The position numbers and the translations under genes were made by a program. 64,000 nucleotides of DNA from Burkholderiales bacterium (GTDB lineage Bacteria; Pseudomonadota; Gammaproteobacteria; Burkholderiales; Burkholderiaceae_C). The stretch lies in contig JAFKGD010000012.1 of the NCBI GenBank assembly GCA_017307855.1, positions 62,001 through 126,000 on the forward strand. The letters run 5' to 3'. A model generated the notes under the pieces. It was given only the letters and a program-made list of their open reading frames with translations, had not been told where the DNA came from and did no database searches. Shown piece after piece: positions 9,611 to 18,662 of the stretch. Positions within the stretch are counted from its first letter, which is position 1, and each line of letters begins with the position of its first letter.

Positions 9611-9624
9611 GCATACGGGCCGTT
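9591..9624 (-). terminator. intrinsic terminator in leu leader (putative attenuator)
   Basis: On the minus strand the arms AACGGCCCG (9624-9616) and CGGGCCGTT (9602-9594) form a 9-bp stem, followed directly by a run of five T (9595-9591). It lies 19 nt after the stop codon of the leucine-rich leader peptide and 44 nt before the type-2 leuA start. The sequence ACGGGC inside the leader peptide frame (9655-9660) is fully complementary to GCCCGT in the upstream arm (9615-9620), giving a six-pair alternative antiterminator. Confidence 0.82.
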
Positions 9625-9643
9625 GTCCGGGATTGCGCGCGCG

Positions 9644-9697
9644 CTACCGTCTCCGCCCGTGGGGGGATAGCAGTAGAGCCAGCGCAATGAAATTCAT
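9644..9697 (-). CDS. leuL: leu attenuator leader peptide, 17 aa
   Basis: Short frame encoding [17 protein letters not shown]. Four of residues 6-10 are leucine (codons CTG, CTA, CTG, CTA), and CTA is expected to be rare in such GC-rich DNA, so translation should be sensitive to leucyl-tRNA supply. The frame starts 59 nt after the pssA stop, ends 19 nt before an intrinsic terminator and is followed by type-2 leuA. This is the classical layout of a ribosome-mediated attenuator. No good Shine-Dalgarno is visible; a TACATT at 9706-9711 could be a -10 box that would make the transcript start almost at the ATG. Assigned on layout and codons, not on homology to a known leuL. Confidence 0.78.
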   Translation of the reverse strand: MNFIALALLLSPHGRRR

Positions 9698-9756
9698 GCG
9701 TGCAATGTAGCACAGCTGCTGCGGACCCGCCAGGCGGGCGGGCGCCGAAGAGAGGC

Positions 9757-10596
9757 TCACTTGTGCAGCCCGCGCTCGTCGGGCTCGTCTGTGGACGTGC
9801 TGATCAGACTGGCCTGCATGCCCTTGGCCCGGCGCCAGCCGTAGATCACGTAGCCGCTGACGCCGTAGATGGCGAACAGGCTGAACAGCACGGTGGGCGG
9901 GTGGATGTTGATCACCGCGATCACCAGGGCAATGAGCACGATCACCGCGAACGGCACGCTCTTTTTCATGTGCACGTCCTTGAAGCTGTAGAACGGCACA
10001 TTGGTCACCATCGTCAGGCCCGCATAGAGCGCGACGGCGAACATCCACCAGGCGATCGGCAACCCGGCCAGCGTGTCGAAGCCGCCGATCTCCAGCTCGT
10101 TCATGATCCAGATGAAACCGATCACCAGCGCAGCGGCCGCAGGCGACGGCAGGCCCTGGAAGTAGCGCTTGTCCACCACGGCGGTGTTGACGTTGAAGCG
10201 GGCCAGCCGCAACGCAGCACACGAGCAATAGACGAACGCAGCGATCCAGCCCCAGCGCCCCAGGTCCTTGAGCGCCCAGATGTAGGCAATGAGCGCCGGC
10301 GCCGCGCCGAAGGACACCATGTCGGCCAGCGAATCCATCTGCTCTCCGAACGCGCTCTGCGTGTTGGTCATGCGTGCCACACGGCCATCGAGGCTGTCGA
10401 GCACCATGGCACAGAAGATGCCGATCACGGCCATGTCGAAGCGGCCGTTCATGGCCATGACAACGCCATAGAAGCCACCGAACAGGGCAGCCAGCGTGAA
10501 CAGGTTGGGCAGCACGTAGATGCCCTTGCGCCGCTTGCGCGGCATCGGCTCCAGTTCGCCAGCCTGTGAGTCGTCGTCGAAGGGCCTTGAATCCAT
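9757..10596 (-). CDS. pssA: CDP-diacylglycerol-serine O-phosphatidyltransferase
   Basis: Inner-membrane enzyme making phosphatidylserine from CDP-diacylglycerol and serine, the precursor of phosphatidylethanolamine. The 279-residue protein has a short charged N-terminus (PRKRRKGIY) and several membrane helices. It carries the CDP-alcohol phosphotransferase signature DGRVAR with GEQMDSLADMVSF completing it. The ATG at 10596 (MDSRPFDDD) is preferred; upstream in-frame codons overlap the ilvC terminator. It lies between ilvC and leuA on the same strand, a placement known in Burkholderiales, but a terminator separates it from ilvC, so it probably has its own promoter. No psd gene is adjacent. Confidence 0.94.
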   Translation of the reverse strand: MDSRPFDDDSQAGELEPMPRKRRKGIYVLPNLFTLAALFGGFYGVVMAMNGRFDMAVIGIFCAMVLDSLDGRVARMTNTQSAFGEQMDSLADMVSFGAAPALIAYIWALKDLGRWGWIAAFVYCSCAALRLARFNVNTAVVDKRYFQGLPSPAAAALVIGFIWIMNELEIGGFDTLAGLPIAWWMFAVALYAGLTMVTNVPFYSFKDVHMKKSVPFAVIVLIALVIAVINIHPPTVLFSLFAIYGVSGYVIYGWRRAKGMQASLISTSTDEPDERGLHK

Positions 10597-10626
10597 CCGG
10601 GGAGTGTAAAGCAGGGCCTGGCGATG

Positions 10627-10652
10627 AAAAAAGGCCACCCGAAGGTGGCCTT
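10627..10652 (-). terminator. intrinsic terminator after ilvC
   Basis: On the minus strand AAGGCCACC and GGTGGCCTT form a 9-bp stem with a short loop, followed by TTTTTT (10632-10627). It starts about 30 bp after the ilvC stop and ends before the pssA start, separating the ilvIHC transcript from pssA. Confidence 0.9.
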
Positions 10653-10682
10653 GCGTCTGTTGCGTGCCCCGCAGGGCCGGCA

Positions 10683-11816
<1,134 letters not shown>

Positions 11817-11838
11817 GCGCTGGCTGAGCCCTGATCGG

Positions 11839-12330
11839 TCACACGCGCAGGATGCGCTCGCCACGGCCGATGCCGCTGGCGCCCGTACGGACGGTTTCCA
11901 GGATGGCGCTGCGGTCGATGGCTTCGAGGAAGGCGTCGTTCTTCGACTGGTCGCCGGTCAGCTCGATGGTGTAGCTTTTATCGGTCACGTCGATGATGCG
12001 GCCGCGGAAGATGTCGGCCATGCGCTTCATTTCCTCGCGCTCCTTGCCCACCGCGCGCACCTTCACCATCATGAGCTCGCGCTCGGTGTAGGAACCTTCG
12101 GTGAGATCGACCACCTTCACGACCTCGATCAGGCGGTTGAGGTGCTTGGTGATCTGCTCGATGACGTCGTCCGACCCCGTGGTCTGGATCGTCATGCGGG
12201 AAAGACTCGCGTCCTCGGTGGGCGCCACGGTCAGCGATTCGATGTTGTAGCCCCGGGCCGAGAAAAGACCGACCACGCGCGACAGCGCTCCGGGTTCGTT
12301 CTCGAGCAGGACGGCGATGATGTGTTTCAT
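11839..12330 (-). CDS. ilvH: acetolactate synthase small (regulatory) subunit
   Basis: Regulatory subunit of acetohydroxyacid synthase; binds valine and mediates feedback on the large subunit IlvI. The 163-residue protein has an N-terminal ACT domain (MKHIIAVLLENEPGALSRVV, with the GYNIESLTV and SRMTI strands) and a C-terminal ACT-like half (GSYTERELMMVKV to the end). The ATG at 12330 is the family start. It follows ilvI by about 140 bp and precedes ilvC, all on the minus strand. Confidence 0.96.
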   Translation of the reverse strand: MKHIIAVLLENEPGALSRVVGLFSARGYNIESLTVAPTEDASLSRMTIQTTGSDDVIEQITKHLNRLIEVVKVVDLTEGSYTERELMMVKVRAVGKEREEMKRMADIFRGRIIDVTDKSYTIELTGDQSKNDAFLEAIDRSAILETVRTGASGIGRGERILRV

Positions 12331-12419
12331 GATGAGTGATTCCTCTTTTCGGTGCCCTCCCCGGCCGGCGGTAACCGGTCGGCTTGGCAAGCCAATAGAT
12401 TCGTCAGGAAGATGACAGA

Positions 12420-12437
12420 CGGGCACCGGGGTGCCCG
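12420..12437. other. perfect hairpin between ilvI and ilvH
   Basis: Arms CGGGCACC and GGTGCCCG with a two-base centre. No T-run follows on either strand, so it is not an obvious terminator; it could be an mRNA stability or processing element in the ilvI-ilvH gap (12331-12471). Confidence 0.5.
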
Positions 12438-12471
12438 CCGCCGTGGCAGCACAGGGTCGTTCGAAAAGGCC

Positions 12472-14256
12472 TCAGAGGTCTTCGGAACCCAGCAGCATCT
12501 CGGTGATGCCCTTGCCGGCCTGGACCATCGGGAACACGTTCTCGGTGGGGTCGGTCCGGAAATCGAGGAACACCGTGCGGTCCTTGAGGCGGCGCGCTTC
12601 GCGCAGCGCGGGCTCGACGTCCTGCGGGCGTTCGATCAGCATGCCCACGTGGCCATAGGCCTCGGCGAGCTTCACGAAATCGGGCAGGGAGTCCATGTAG
12701 CTGTGGCTGTAGCGGCCGGAGTACTCGATCTCCTGCCACTGGCGCACCATGCCCAGATAGCGGTTGTTGAGCGAGCAGATCTTGATCGGCGTCTCGTACT
12801 GGCGGCAGGTGGCCAGTTCCTGGATGCACATCTGCACCGAGCCTTCGCCGGTGATGGTGAACACCTCGGCTTGCGGCCTGGCCAGCTTGATGCCCATGGC
12901 GTAGGGGATGCCCACCCCCATGGTGCCCAGGCCGCCGGAGTTGATCCAGCGGCGCGGCTCGTCGAAACGGTAGTACTGCGCCGCCCACATCTGGTGCTGG
13001 CCGACATCGGACGTGATGTACGTGTCGGTCCCCTTGGTCATGTTCCAGAGTGTCTCGACGACGAACTGCGGCTTGATGACCTCGGTGTTGCCGCGGTCGT
13101 AGGCCAGGCAGTCCCGGCTGCGCCAGCTTTCGATGGACTTCCACCAGTCGGCCAGCGCGCCGGCATCGGGTTTGGCAGGCGCTTCGCGCAGCATGCCGAT
13201 GAGCTCGGTCAGCACTTCCTTGACGTCGCCCACGATGGGCACGTCGACCTTCACGCGCTTGGAAATGCTCGACGGGTCGATGTCGATGTGGATGATCTTG
13301 CGTTCGTTCTGCGCGAAGTGCTTGGGGTTGCCGATCACGCGGTCGTCGAAGCGCGCACCGATGGCCAGCAGCACGTCGCAGTTCTGCATCGCGTTGTTGG
13401 CTTCCCACGTGCCGTGCATGCCCAGCATGCCCAGGAACTTGCGATCGCTCGAGGGATACGCGCCCAGGCCCATCAGCGTGTTGGTGACGGGATAGCCGAG
13501 CATGTCGACCAGGGTGCGCAACTCGGCCGAAGCGTTGCTCAGAAGCACGCCGCCGCCGGTGTAGATGTACGGACGCTTGGCCGCCAGCAGCAGTTGCAAG
13601 GCCTTGCGGATCTGGCCGCCGTGCCCCTTGCGCACCGGGTTGTACGAACGCATTTCCACCGATTCGGGGTAGCCGTGATAAGCCGTCTTCTTGAACGAGA
13701 CGTCCTTCGGAATATCCACCACCACGGGGCCGGGGCGACCGCTGCGCGCGATGTGGAAGGCCTTCTTCATGGTCGCCGCCAGTTCGCGCACGTCCTTGAT
13801 CAGGAAGTTGTGCTTGACGATGGGGCGCGTGATGCCCACGGTGTCGCATTCCTGGAAGGCGTCCAGACCGATTGCCGCAGTCGGCACCTGGCCCGAGATG
13901 ATGACCATGGGAATGGAATCCATGTACGCGGTCGCAATGCCGGTGACCGCGTTCGTCAGGCCGGGACCCGAAGTGACCAGAGCTACACCGACGTCACCGG
14001 TGGCGCGGGCATAGCCGTCGGCCGCGTGGACGGCCGCCTGCTCGTGGCGTACCAGCACGTGCTGGATGGTGTCCTGCTTGTAGAGCGCGTCGTAGATGTA
14101 GAGCACGGCGCCGCCCGGGTAGCCCCACAGATACTGCACGTTCTCGGCCTGCAGTGCCTTGACGAGGATTTCGGAACCGTTGAGTTCGGGGGACTGGCCG
14201 CCCGTCTGCGATTGGGCTGCCGCGGCCGAAGCGAGCTCGGCTTTCGAGATTTCCAT
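12472..14256 (-). CDS. ilvI: acetolactate synthase large (catalytic) subunit
   Basis: Thiamine diphosphate- and FAD-dependent enzyme forming acetolactate or acetohydroxybutyrate, the first common step of valine, leucine and isoleucine synthesis. The 594-residue protein shows the N-terminal TPP Pyr domain with catalytic Glu in LVRHEQAAVHAADGYAR, a middle FAD-binding domain, and a C-terminal TPP-binding domain with GEGSVQMCIQEL and NNRYLGMVRQWQ. The ATG at 14256 (MEISKAELAS) gives the usual length with a short N-terminal extension. First gene of ilvI-ilvH-ilvC. The 290-bp gap to the divergent sigma-factor gene (14257-14546) must hold its promoter; a GATAAT is visible, but no leader peptide or terminator was found there. 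Confidence 0.96.
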   Translation of the reverse strand: MEISKAELASAAAAQSQTGGQSPELNGSEILVKALQAENVQYLWGYPGGAVLYIYDALYKQDTIQHVLVRHEQAAVHAADGYARATGDVGVALVTSGPGLTNAVTGIATAYMDSIPMVIISGQVPTAAIGLDAFQECDTVGITRPIVKHNFLIKDVRELAATMKKAFHIARSGRPGPVVVDIPKDVSFKKTAYHGYPESVEMRSYNPVRKGHGGQIRKALQLLLAAKRPYIYTGGGVLLSNASAELRTLVDMLGYPVTNTLMGLGAYPSSDRKFLGMLGMHGTWEANNAMQNCDVLLAIGARFDDRVIGNPKHFAQNERKIIHIDIDPSSISKRVKVDVPIVGDVKEVLTELIGMLREAPAKPDAGALADWWKSIESWRSRDCLAYDRGNTEVIKPQFVVETLWNMTKGTDTYITSDVGQHQMWAAQYYRFDEPRRWINSGGLGTMGVGIPYAMGIKLARPQAEVFTITGEGSVQMCIQELATCRQYETPIKICSLNNRYLGMVRQWQEIEYSGRYSHSYMDSLPDFVKLAEAYGHVGMLIERPQDVEPALREARRLKDRTVFLDFRTDPTENVFPMVQAGKGITEMLLGSEDL

Positions 14257-14546
14257 GATGAACCTTTGCGAATTTCTCTGACGAAAAACCTTGGGTGCCC
14301 CTTCAATCACCCTTGTGAGGCGTTGTCGGGACTTGAGGCCAGCAGCCATGGACGCCAGGATGCGCGCCGGACTGAGACCCGTTTGCCTGATTGCAGCGCG
14401 CATTATCGCACTGCGCGCGAGACTTTTAGATACTAGGTGGGCCCGGCCGCCGGGCTTGGCTTCATAATCGCCCGCAAAAAGCGTCGACTGAAGCTTTTCA
14501 GCGACATTTCCGCCCCGTCCTGCCCTCCGCGCCCCTCATTTTCCCC

Positions 14547-15113
14547 GTGGCCACCGAACAAGAGCTCTCCGGCTTTCTCCAATCCGTGGAGAAGCGAGCC
14601 TTCAAGCGCTCGCTCTACCACGTGCGCGACGAGGACGCCGCCCTTGACATCGTGCAGGACAGCATGATGAAGCTGGCCCAGCACTATGGCGACAAGCCGG
14701 TGGCCGAACTGCCGATGCTGTTCCAGCGCATCCTGTCGAACTGCACGCTTGACTGGTTCCGTCGCCAGAAAACCCGCAACGCGCTGTTTTCCAACCTCAG
14801 CGACTTCGAAATCGAGGGGGACGACGGCGAATTCAACCTGCTGGAAGCGCTCATGCCGGCCGATGGCGAGGCCGCCGCCGAAACGGCGGAAGACACCATG
14901 AGCCGGGCGCAGATCTTGCAGACCATCGAAACGGCCATCCAGGACCTGCCCGGCCGTCAACGTGAAGCATTTCTCATGCGTTACTGGGAGGAAATGGACG
15001 TTGCCGAGACGGCCGCAGCCATGGGCTGCTCGGAAGGCAGCGTCAAGACGCACTGCTCGCGGGCCGTCCAGGCCCTCGCCCGGGCGTTGAAAGCGAAGGG
15101 AATACAGCCATGA
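14547..15113 (+). CDS. RNA polymerase sigma factor, ECF type
   Basis: Alternative sigma-70-family factor of the extracytoplasmic-function group, 188 residues. Region 2 is seen in DEDAALDIVQDSMMKLAQHY and LDWFRRQKTRN; region 4 with its helix-turn-helix is seen in DLPGRQREAFLMRYWEEMDV and ETAAAMGCSEGSVKTHCSRA. The start is a GTG at 14547. The stop overlaps the next gene by four bases (ATGA), and that gene encodes a single-span membrane protein, an arrangement typical of a sigma factor and its anti-sigma partner. The target regulon is not visible. Confidence 0.92.
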   Translation: MATEQELSGFLQSVEKRAFKRSLYHVRDEDAALDIVQDSMMKLAQHYGDKPVAELPMLFQRILSNCTLDWFRRQKTRNALFSNLSDFEIEGDDGEFNLLEALMPADGEAAAETAEDTMSRAQILQTIETAIQDLPGRQREAFLMRYWEEMDVAETAAAMGCSEGSVKTHCSRAVQALARALKAKGIQP

Positions 15114-15562
15114 CCATCCACAACCTCTCTCCCTCCGAAGCGACGTCGGACCGGTACGCACGCCGGATCGCAGCCCGCCTGTCGGCTGGCGAGCCGTCGA
15201 TCGGCCATGACATCACCGAGCGCCTGCGGGTGGCACGCCAGCAGGCCGTGGCCGCGCGCCGCATTGATCCCCTCATCCAGGTGCAGCTGGCCGTGGCCGA
15301 GGCACCCCGGCTGGCCAGCGCCACGGCGGGTGCGGGAGGCGAGGCCCCCGGATGGTGGACACGCATCGCCTCGGTCATCCCACTGTTGATGCTGGTGGGC
15401 GGCCTCGTCGTGATCGACATGGTCCGCTCCGATCAACGGGCCCGCGAGCTCGCCGATGTCGATACACAGTTGCTGTCGGACGACCTGCCGCCCTCGGCTT
15501 ACACCGACCCGGGCTTTGCCCAGTTCCTGCGCACCGGCGGTGGCAATGCCGCTGCGCGTTGA
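15110..15562 (+). CDS. DUF3619 membrane protein, possible anti-sigma factor
   Basis: A 150-residue protein of the betaproteobacterial DUF3619 type, recognised by the start DRYARRIAARLS and the segment PLLMLVGGLVVIDM. There is one transmembrane helix at about residues 88-106, with a cytoplasmic N-terminal part of about 85 residues and a short acidic C-terminal part (ADVDTQLLSDDLPPSAYTDP). It overlaps the sigma-factor gene by four bases and is coupled to it. Topology and position suggest it holds the sigma factor at the membrane; that role is inferred, as the family has no experimentally fixed function I know of. Confidence 0.82.
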   Translation: MTIHNLSPSEATSDRYARRIAARLSAGEPSIGHDITERLRVARQQAVAARRIDPLIQVQLAVAEAPRLASATAGAGGEAPGWWTRIASVIPLLMLVGGLVVIDMVRSDQRARELADVDTQLLSDDLPPSAYTDPGFAQFLRTGGGNAAAR

Positions 15563-15575
15563 CGGCGATCAAGGC

Positions 15576-16274
15576 ATGGCGACCAAGCGCTCTGCGTTGC
15601 AACGCCTGCCGGTGGCCGCAGTCGCGCTGGCGGCCGGGTCTGCGGTCCTGATGCTGTCGCCCTCGCTGTCGGCCCAATCCGAGGCAGGTGCAGTTACAAC
15701 GCGTAAGCCCGCCAAGGCAAATGTCGCCGCGTCGGCCGGGTTGGCCTGGAGCGACCTTTCAGCGGCCCAGCAGCGGGCGCTCGCGCCACTGGCCGGCAGC
15801 TGGAGCGGCATGACCGATGGCCACAAGCGCAAATGGATCGCGCAGGCGGCCAACCATGCCAGCCTGTCTGAAGCCGAGCAGGCCAAGCAGCACGAGCGCA
15901 TGACGGACTGGGCAGCCCTGAGTCCGGCACAGCGGGCCCAGGCCCGGCTGAACTTTGCACGCACGAAAGCCCTGCCGGCCGACGAGAAAAAAGCCAAGTG
16001 GGACGCCTACCAGGCGCTGTCGGCCGAAGAGCGCCGCTCGCTCGCCGCGCAGGGCCGGGAAAAGCCTCGCGGCGCAGCGCCCGCCACGCGCCCGGTTCCC
16101 GCCCAGAAACTGGCCACCGTGCCTCAAACACCTGCGCAGACCCGGCCGGTGCGTGTGCCGGCACCTTCGGCTCATCCTGCGCCCGCTGCCGCCCCCGCTC
16201 CTGCGGCTGCGGCCCAGGCGGCGACACCGGCAACGGCCGGCCCCGTGGCCGAGGACCACGCCCCCAGCCAATAA
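15576..16274 (+). CDS. DUF3106 exported protein
   Basis: Periplasmic protein of unknown function, 232 residues from ATG 15576. The signal peptide is at about 1-34 (VAAVALAAGSAVLMLSP, then SLSAQ). The body has the DUF3106 pattern of regularly spaced Trp and Leu: SDLSAAQQRALAPLAGSW, then MTDWAALSPAQRAQAR and WDAYQALSAEERRSLA. The last 60 residues are a Pro/Ala-rich low-complexity tail. It lies 13 bp after the DUF3619 gene, so it belongs to the sigma-factor unit. A start at 15546, inside the previous gene, is also possible but leaves extra residues ahead of the signal peptide. Confidence 0.82.
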   Translation: MATKRSALQRLPVAAVALAAGSAVLMLSPSLSAQSEAGAVTTRKPAKANVAASAGLAWSDLSAAQQRALAPLAGSWSGMTDGHKRKWIAQAANHASLSEAEQAKQHERMTDWAALSPAQRAQARLNFARTKALPADEKKAKWDAYQALSAEERRSLAAQGREKPRGAAPATRPVPAQKLATVPQTPAQTRPVRVPAPSAHPAPAAAPAPAAAAQAATPATAGPVAEDHAPSQ

Positions 16275-16281
16275 TCGGGGG

Positions 16282-16815
16282 ATGACCGAAGCTGTTTCCG
16301 TGCGGCCGATGCCCGAGCCGCCCACCTCCCTCATCGCCCCCAGCCTCAGACGCCGTATGGCCTGCTGGCTCTATGAGGGCATGCTGATGTTCGCCGTCGT
16401 CTTCGTCGCCGCGTGGCTGTTCAGCACGCTCGGGCAGATGCGTGACGCCATGGACGCCCGTCGCCCGCTCTTTCAGGGCTTCCTGTTCGTGATCTTCGGC
16501 ATCTACTTTGCCTGGTTCTGGGCCCGCGGCCAGACCCTGGCGATGAAGACCTGGAACATCCGAGTGGTCGACGCGCACGGACAGCCGGTCACGCAGTTGC
16601 GCGCGCTCTGGCGCTACGTGCTGTCGTGGCTCTGGTTTCTGCCGCCGATGGCCGCCATGGCGCCGTTCAGGCTACCGGGCGCGGAAACCACCGTGCTGCT
16701 GATCGGCTGGATTCTCGTCTGGGCATTGCTGTCGCGCTTTCATCCGCAGCGGCAGTTCCTGCATGATGTGCTGGCCGGCACCCGCCTGGTCACGTCGGCG
16801 CCGCTGTCGCGCTGA
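16282..16815 (+). CDS. RDD-family membrane protein
   Basis: Inner-membrane protein of 177 residues with about four hydrophobic segments (at roughly 33-50, 63-80, 108-125 and 136-152) and the family-typical phrase TLAMKTWNIRVVDAHGQPV, followed by LRALWRYVLSW and FHPQRQFLHDVLAGTRLV. RDD proteins are poorly characterised; some act in ion transport or envelope functions. It starts seven bases after the DUF3106 stop (ATG 16282 with GGGG upstream), so it is likely part of the same transcript. Confidence 0.87.
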   Translation: MTEAVSVRPMPEPPTSLIAPSLRRRMACWLYEGMLMFAVVFVAAWLFSTLGQMRDAMDARRPLFQGFLFVIFGIYFAWFWARGQTLAMKTWNIRVVDAHGQPVTQLRALWRYVLSWLWFLPPMAAMAPFRLPGAETTVLLIGWILVWALLSRFHPQRQFLHDVLAGTRLVTSAPLSR

Positions 16816-16844
16816 CGCCACCGAGCTGCGACACAATCGCCGCC

Positions 16845-17246
16845 ATGTCCACGACGCCCCCCCTCTCCGAAGTCAACCCGCAGAAGGCACGCAGTGGCTT
16901 CTCGCGTCTGTGGCATGCCACGGGCTATTCGATCGAGGGCCTGCGCGCCGGCTGGGGCGAGAAAGCCTTCCGGCAGGAAGCCGTCGCCGCCATGGTGCTG
17001 CTGCCTGCATCGTTCTGGCTGGGGCGGCACTGGACTGAAGTCGCCCTGCTCGCCGGTTCCGTGGTACTGGTCATGATTGTCGAGTTGTTGAACACCGGTA
17101 TCGAGACGGCCATCGACCGCATCAGTCCCGAATGGCATGACCTGTCCAAGCGGGCCAAGGACATGGGCAGCGCCGCCGTCCTGCTCAGCCTGTTGCTGTG
17201 CATCGCCATCTGGGGTGCCGCGCTGCTCGGAAGGTTCTTTGCGTGA
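16845..17246 (+). CDS. dgkA: diacylglycerol kinase
   Basis: Small integral-membrane kinase that phosphorylates diacylglycerol released during membrane-derived oligosaccharide or lipopolysaccharide modification, returning it to phospholipid synthesis. The 133-residue protein has three membrane helices and the family signature NTGIETAIDRI...WHDLSKRAKDMGSAAV, with the catalytic and metal-binding acids in it. The N-terminal amphipathic segment is RLWHATGYSIEGLRAGW. Its stop overlaps the GTG start of the next gene (GTGA), so the two are translationally coupled. Confidence 0.95.
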   Translation: MSTTPPLSEVNPQKARSGFSRLWHATGYSIEGLRAGWGEKAFRQEAVAAMVLLPASFWLGRHWTEVALLAGSVVLVMIVELLNTGIETAIDRISPEWHDLSKRAKDMGSAAVLLSLLLCIAIWGAALLGRFFA

Positions 17247-17836
17247 AGCCAGGTTTTTCCATCTGCGTTTATTGCGGCTCCCGGCCGGGAGTCGACCCTG
17301 TCTACGCCGCGGCCGCTCGCGAAGTCGGCCGCTGGATCGGCGAGCATGCCGGCCAACTGGTCTACGGCGGAGGCTGCAACGGTCTGATGGGCCTGGTGGC
17401 CGAATCCACCCAGGCTGCAGGCGGGCGAGTGGTCGGCGTCATCCCGCAGGCTCTGGTCGACAAGGAATGGGCCAACGCGGCCTGCGACGAGTTGCATGTC
17501 GTGCAGACCATGCACGAGCGCAAGGCCATGATGGCCGAGCGCTCCGATGCCTTCCTGGCCCTGCCCGGCGGCATCGGCACCTTCGAGGAACTGTTCGAGA
17601 TCTGGACCTGGCGCCAGTTGGGCTACCACGACAAGCCCGTGGGCATCCTCAATGCCGCAGGCTACTACGATGGCCTGACGCAATTCATCGGCTCGGTGAC
17701 ATCGGCCGGCTTCATGAACGAATGGCAGAGCAGCCTGATCGCCGTCGGCGATGAAGCCGGACCGCTGCTGCAGCGCTTGGTGCAGGACGCCGGAACCAAC
17801 GCCGACGACAGCTCGCGACTCAGCGAGCAGATGTGA
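17243..17836 (+). CDS. LOG-family nucleoside 5'-monophosphate phosphoribohydrolase
   Basis: Cytoplasmic enzyme of the LONELY GUY family (often annotated as lysine decarboxylase-like), which cleaves nucleotides to base and ribose 5-phosphate. The 197-residue protein has the two hallmark motifs: GGGCNGLMG near residue 46 and PGGIGTFEELFE near residue 110. The start is a GTG sharing bases with the dgkA stop; the N-terminus FSICVYCGSRPG is the typical family start. Convergent with rlmB, 19 bp apart. Confidence 0.9.
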   Translation: MKPGFSICVYCGSRPGVDPVYAAAAREVGRWIGEHAGQLVYGGGCNGLMGLVAESTQAAGGRVVGVIPQALVDKEWANAACDELHVVQTMHERKAMMAERSDAFLALPGGIGTFEELFEIWTWRQLGYHDKPVGILNAAGYYDGLTQFIGSVTSAGFMNEWQSSLIAVGDEAGPLLQRLVQDAGTNADDSSRLSEQM

Positions 17837-17855
17837 GCTGCTCCGGCCGCCGGCC

Positions 17856-18605
17856 TCAGCCTCCGCGCTGGCGCAGTGCTTCGTAGAGGCAGACGCCGCT
17901 GGCCACCGAGACGTTCAGACTCTCGACCGCGCCCTTCATCGGAATGCTGACGAGTTCGTCGCAGGTCTTGCGGGTGAGCTGGCGCATGCCTGCGCCCTCG
18001 GCGCCCAGCACCAGTGCCGTGGGACGGCGCAGGTCGCTCTGGTAGAGCGTGCCAGGTGCGTCGTCGCTGGTGCCCACGCACCAGATGTTGCGCTCCTTGA
18101 GCTCCCCCAGGGTGCGCGCGAGGTTGGTCACCATGAAGTACGGCATGGTCTCGGCCGCACCGCTGGCCACCTTGGCCACCGTGGCGTTGATACCTGCCGC
18201 GTGGTCCTTGGGCGCGATGACTGCGTGCGCGCCGGCACCGTCGGCCACGCGCAGGCAGGCACCCAGGTTGTGCGGATCGGTCACGCCATCGAGCACGAGC
18301 AGCAACGGCACCGCGCCGTCGGCCTCGAGCTGATCCATCAGATCGTCGAGCGAGCGCACCTGGTCGAGCTTGTTGACCCGCGCCACCACGCCCTGATGAC
18401 CATGGCTGCCTGCCAGCTTGGACAGCCGCAGGCCATCGGCTTCGATCAGCCGCACGCCAGCCTCCTGGGCACGCGCCATGAACTGCCGCATGCGGGCATC
18501 ACGCCGGCTCGCGTCGAACAGCACCTCGATGACGGAGGCCGGGGCAGTCTTGAGGCGCACGCCGACGGCGTGGAAGCCGAAAATCACTTGGGGAGAAGAA
18601 GCCAT
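17856..18605 (-). CDS. rlmB: 23S rRNA (guanosine-2'-O-)-methyltransferase
   Basis: SPOUT-class methyltransferase that methylates the 2'-OH of G2251 in the peptidyl-transferase loop of 23S rRNA. The 249-residue protein has an N-terminal substrate-binding domain (VIFGFHAV..., GSHGHQGVVARV) and the C-terminal trefoil-knot domain with LLVLDGVTDPHNLGACLR, LVLGAEGAGMRQL and SIPMKGAVESLNVSVASG, which hold the cofactor site. The ATG at 18605 (MASSPQVIFGFHAV) is the natural start. Stands alone between convergent LOG and a small membrane protein gene. Confidence 0.96.
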   Translation of the reverse strand: MASSPQVIFGFHAVGVRLKTAPASVIEVLFDASRRDARMRQFMARAQEAGVRLIEADGLRLSKLAGSHGHQGVVARVNKLDQVRSLDDLMDQLEADGAVPLLLVLDGVTDPHNLGACLRVADGAGAHAVIAPKDHAAGINATVAKVASGAAETMPYFMVTNLARTLGELKERNIWCVGTSDDAPGTLYQSDLRRPTALVLGAEGAGMRQLTRKTCDELVSIPMKGAVESLNVSVASGVCLYEALRQRGG

Positions 18606-18662
18606 CGGCCGATTATCGCGGCCGCCGTCGCCTACCCGTGCGCGCGCGCCGGCCAGACGGGC

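Noticed and set aside
12352..14436. A plus-strand open frame of 694 codons opposite ilvI
   Set aside because: Fully antisense to a complete acetolactate synthase gene with intact motifs; its composition is typical of shadow frames.
14257..14546. A second amino-acid attenuator upstream of ilvI
   Set aside because: I looked for a short frame rich in Ile, Val or Leu followed by a T-tailed hairpin and found neither in the region.
17837..17855. GGCCGCCGGCC palindrome as terminator between the LOG gene and rlmB
   Set aside because: The repeat is short and self-overlapping, with no flanking A or T run.
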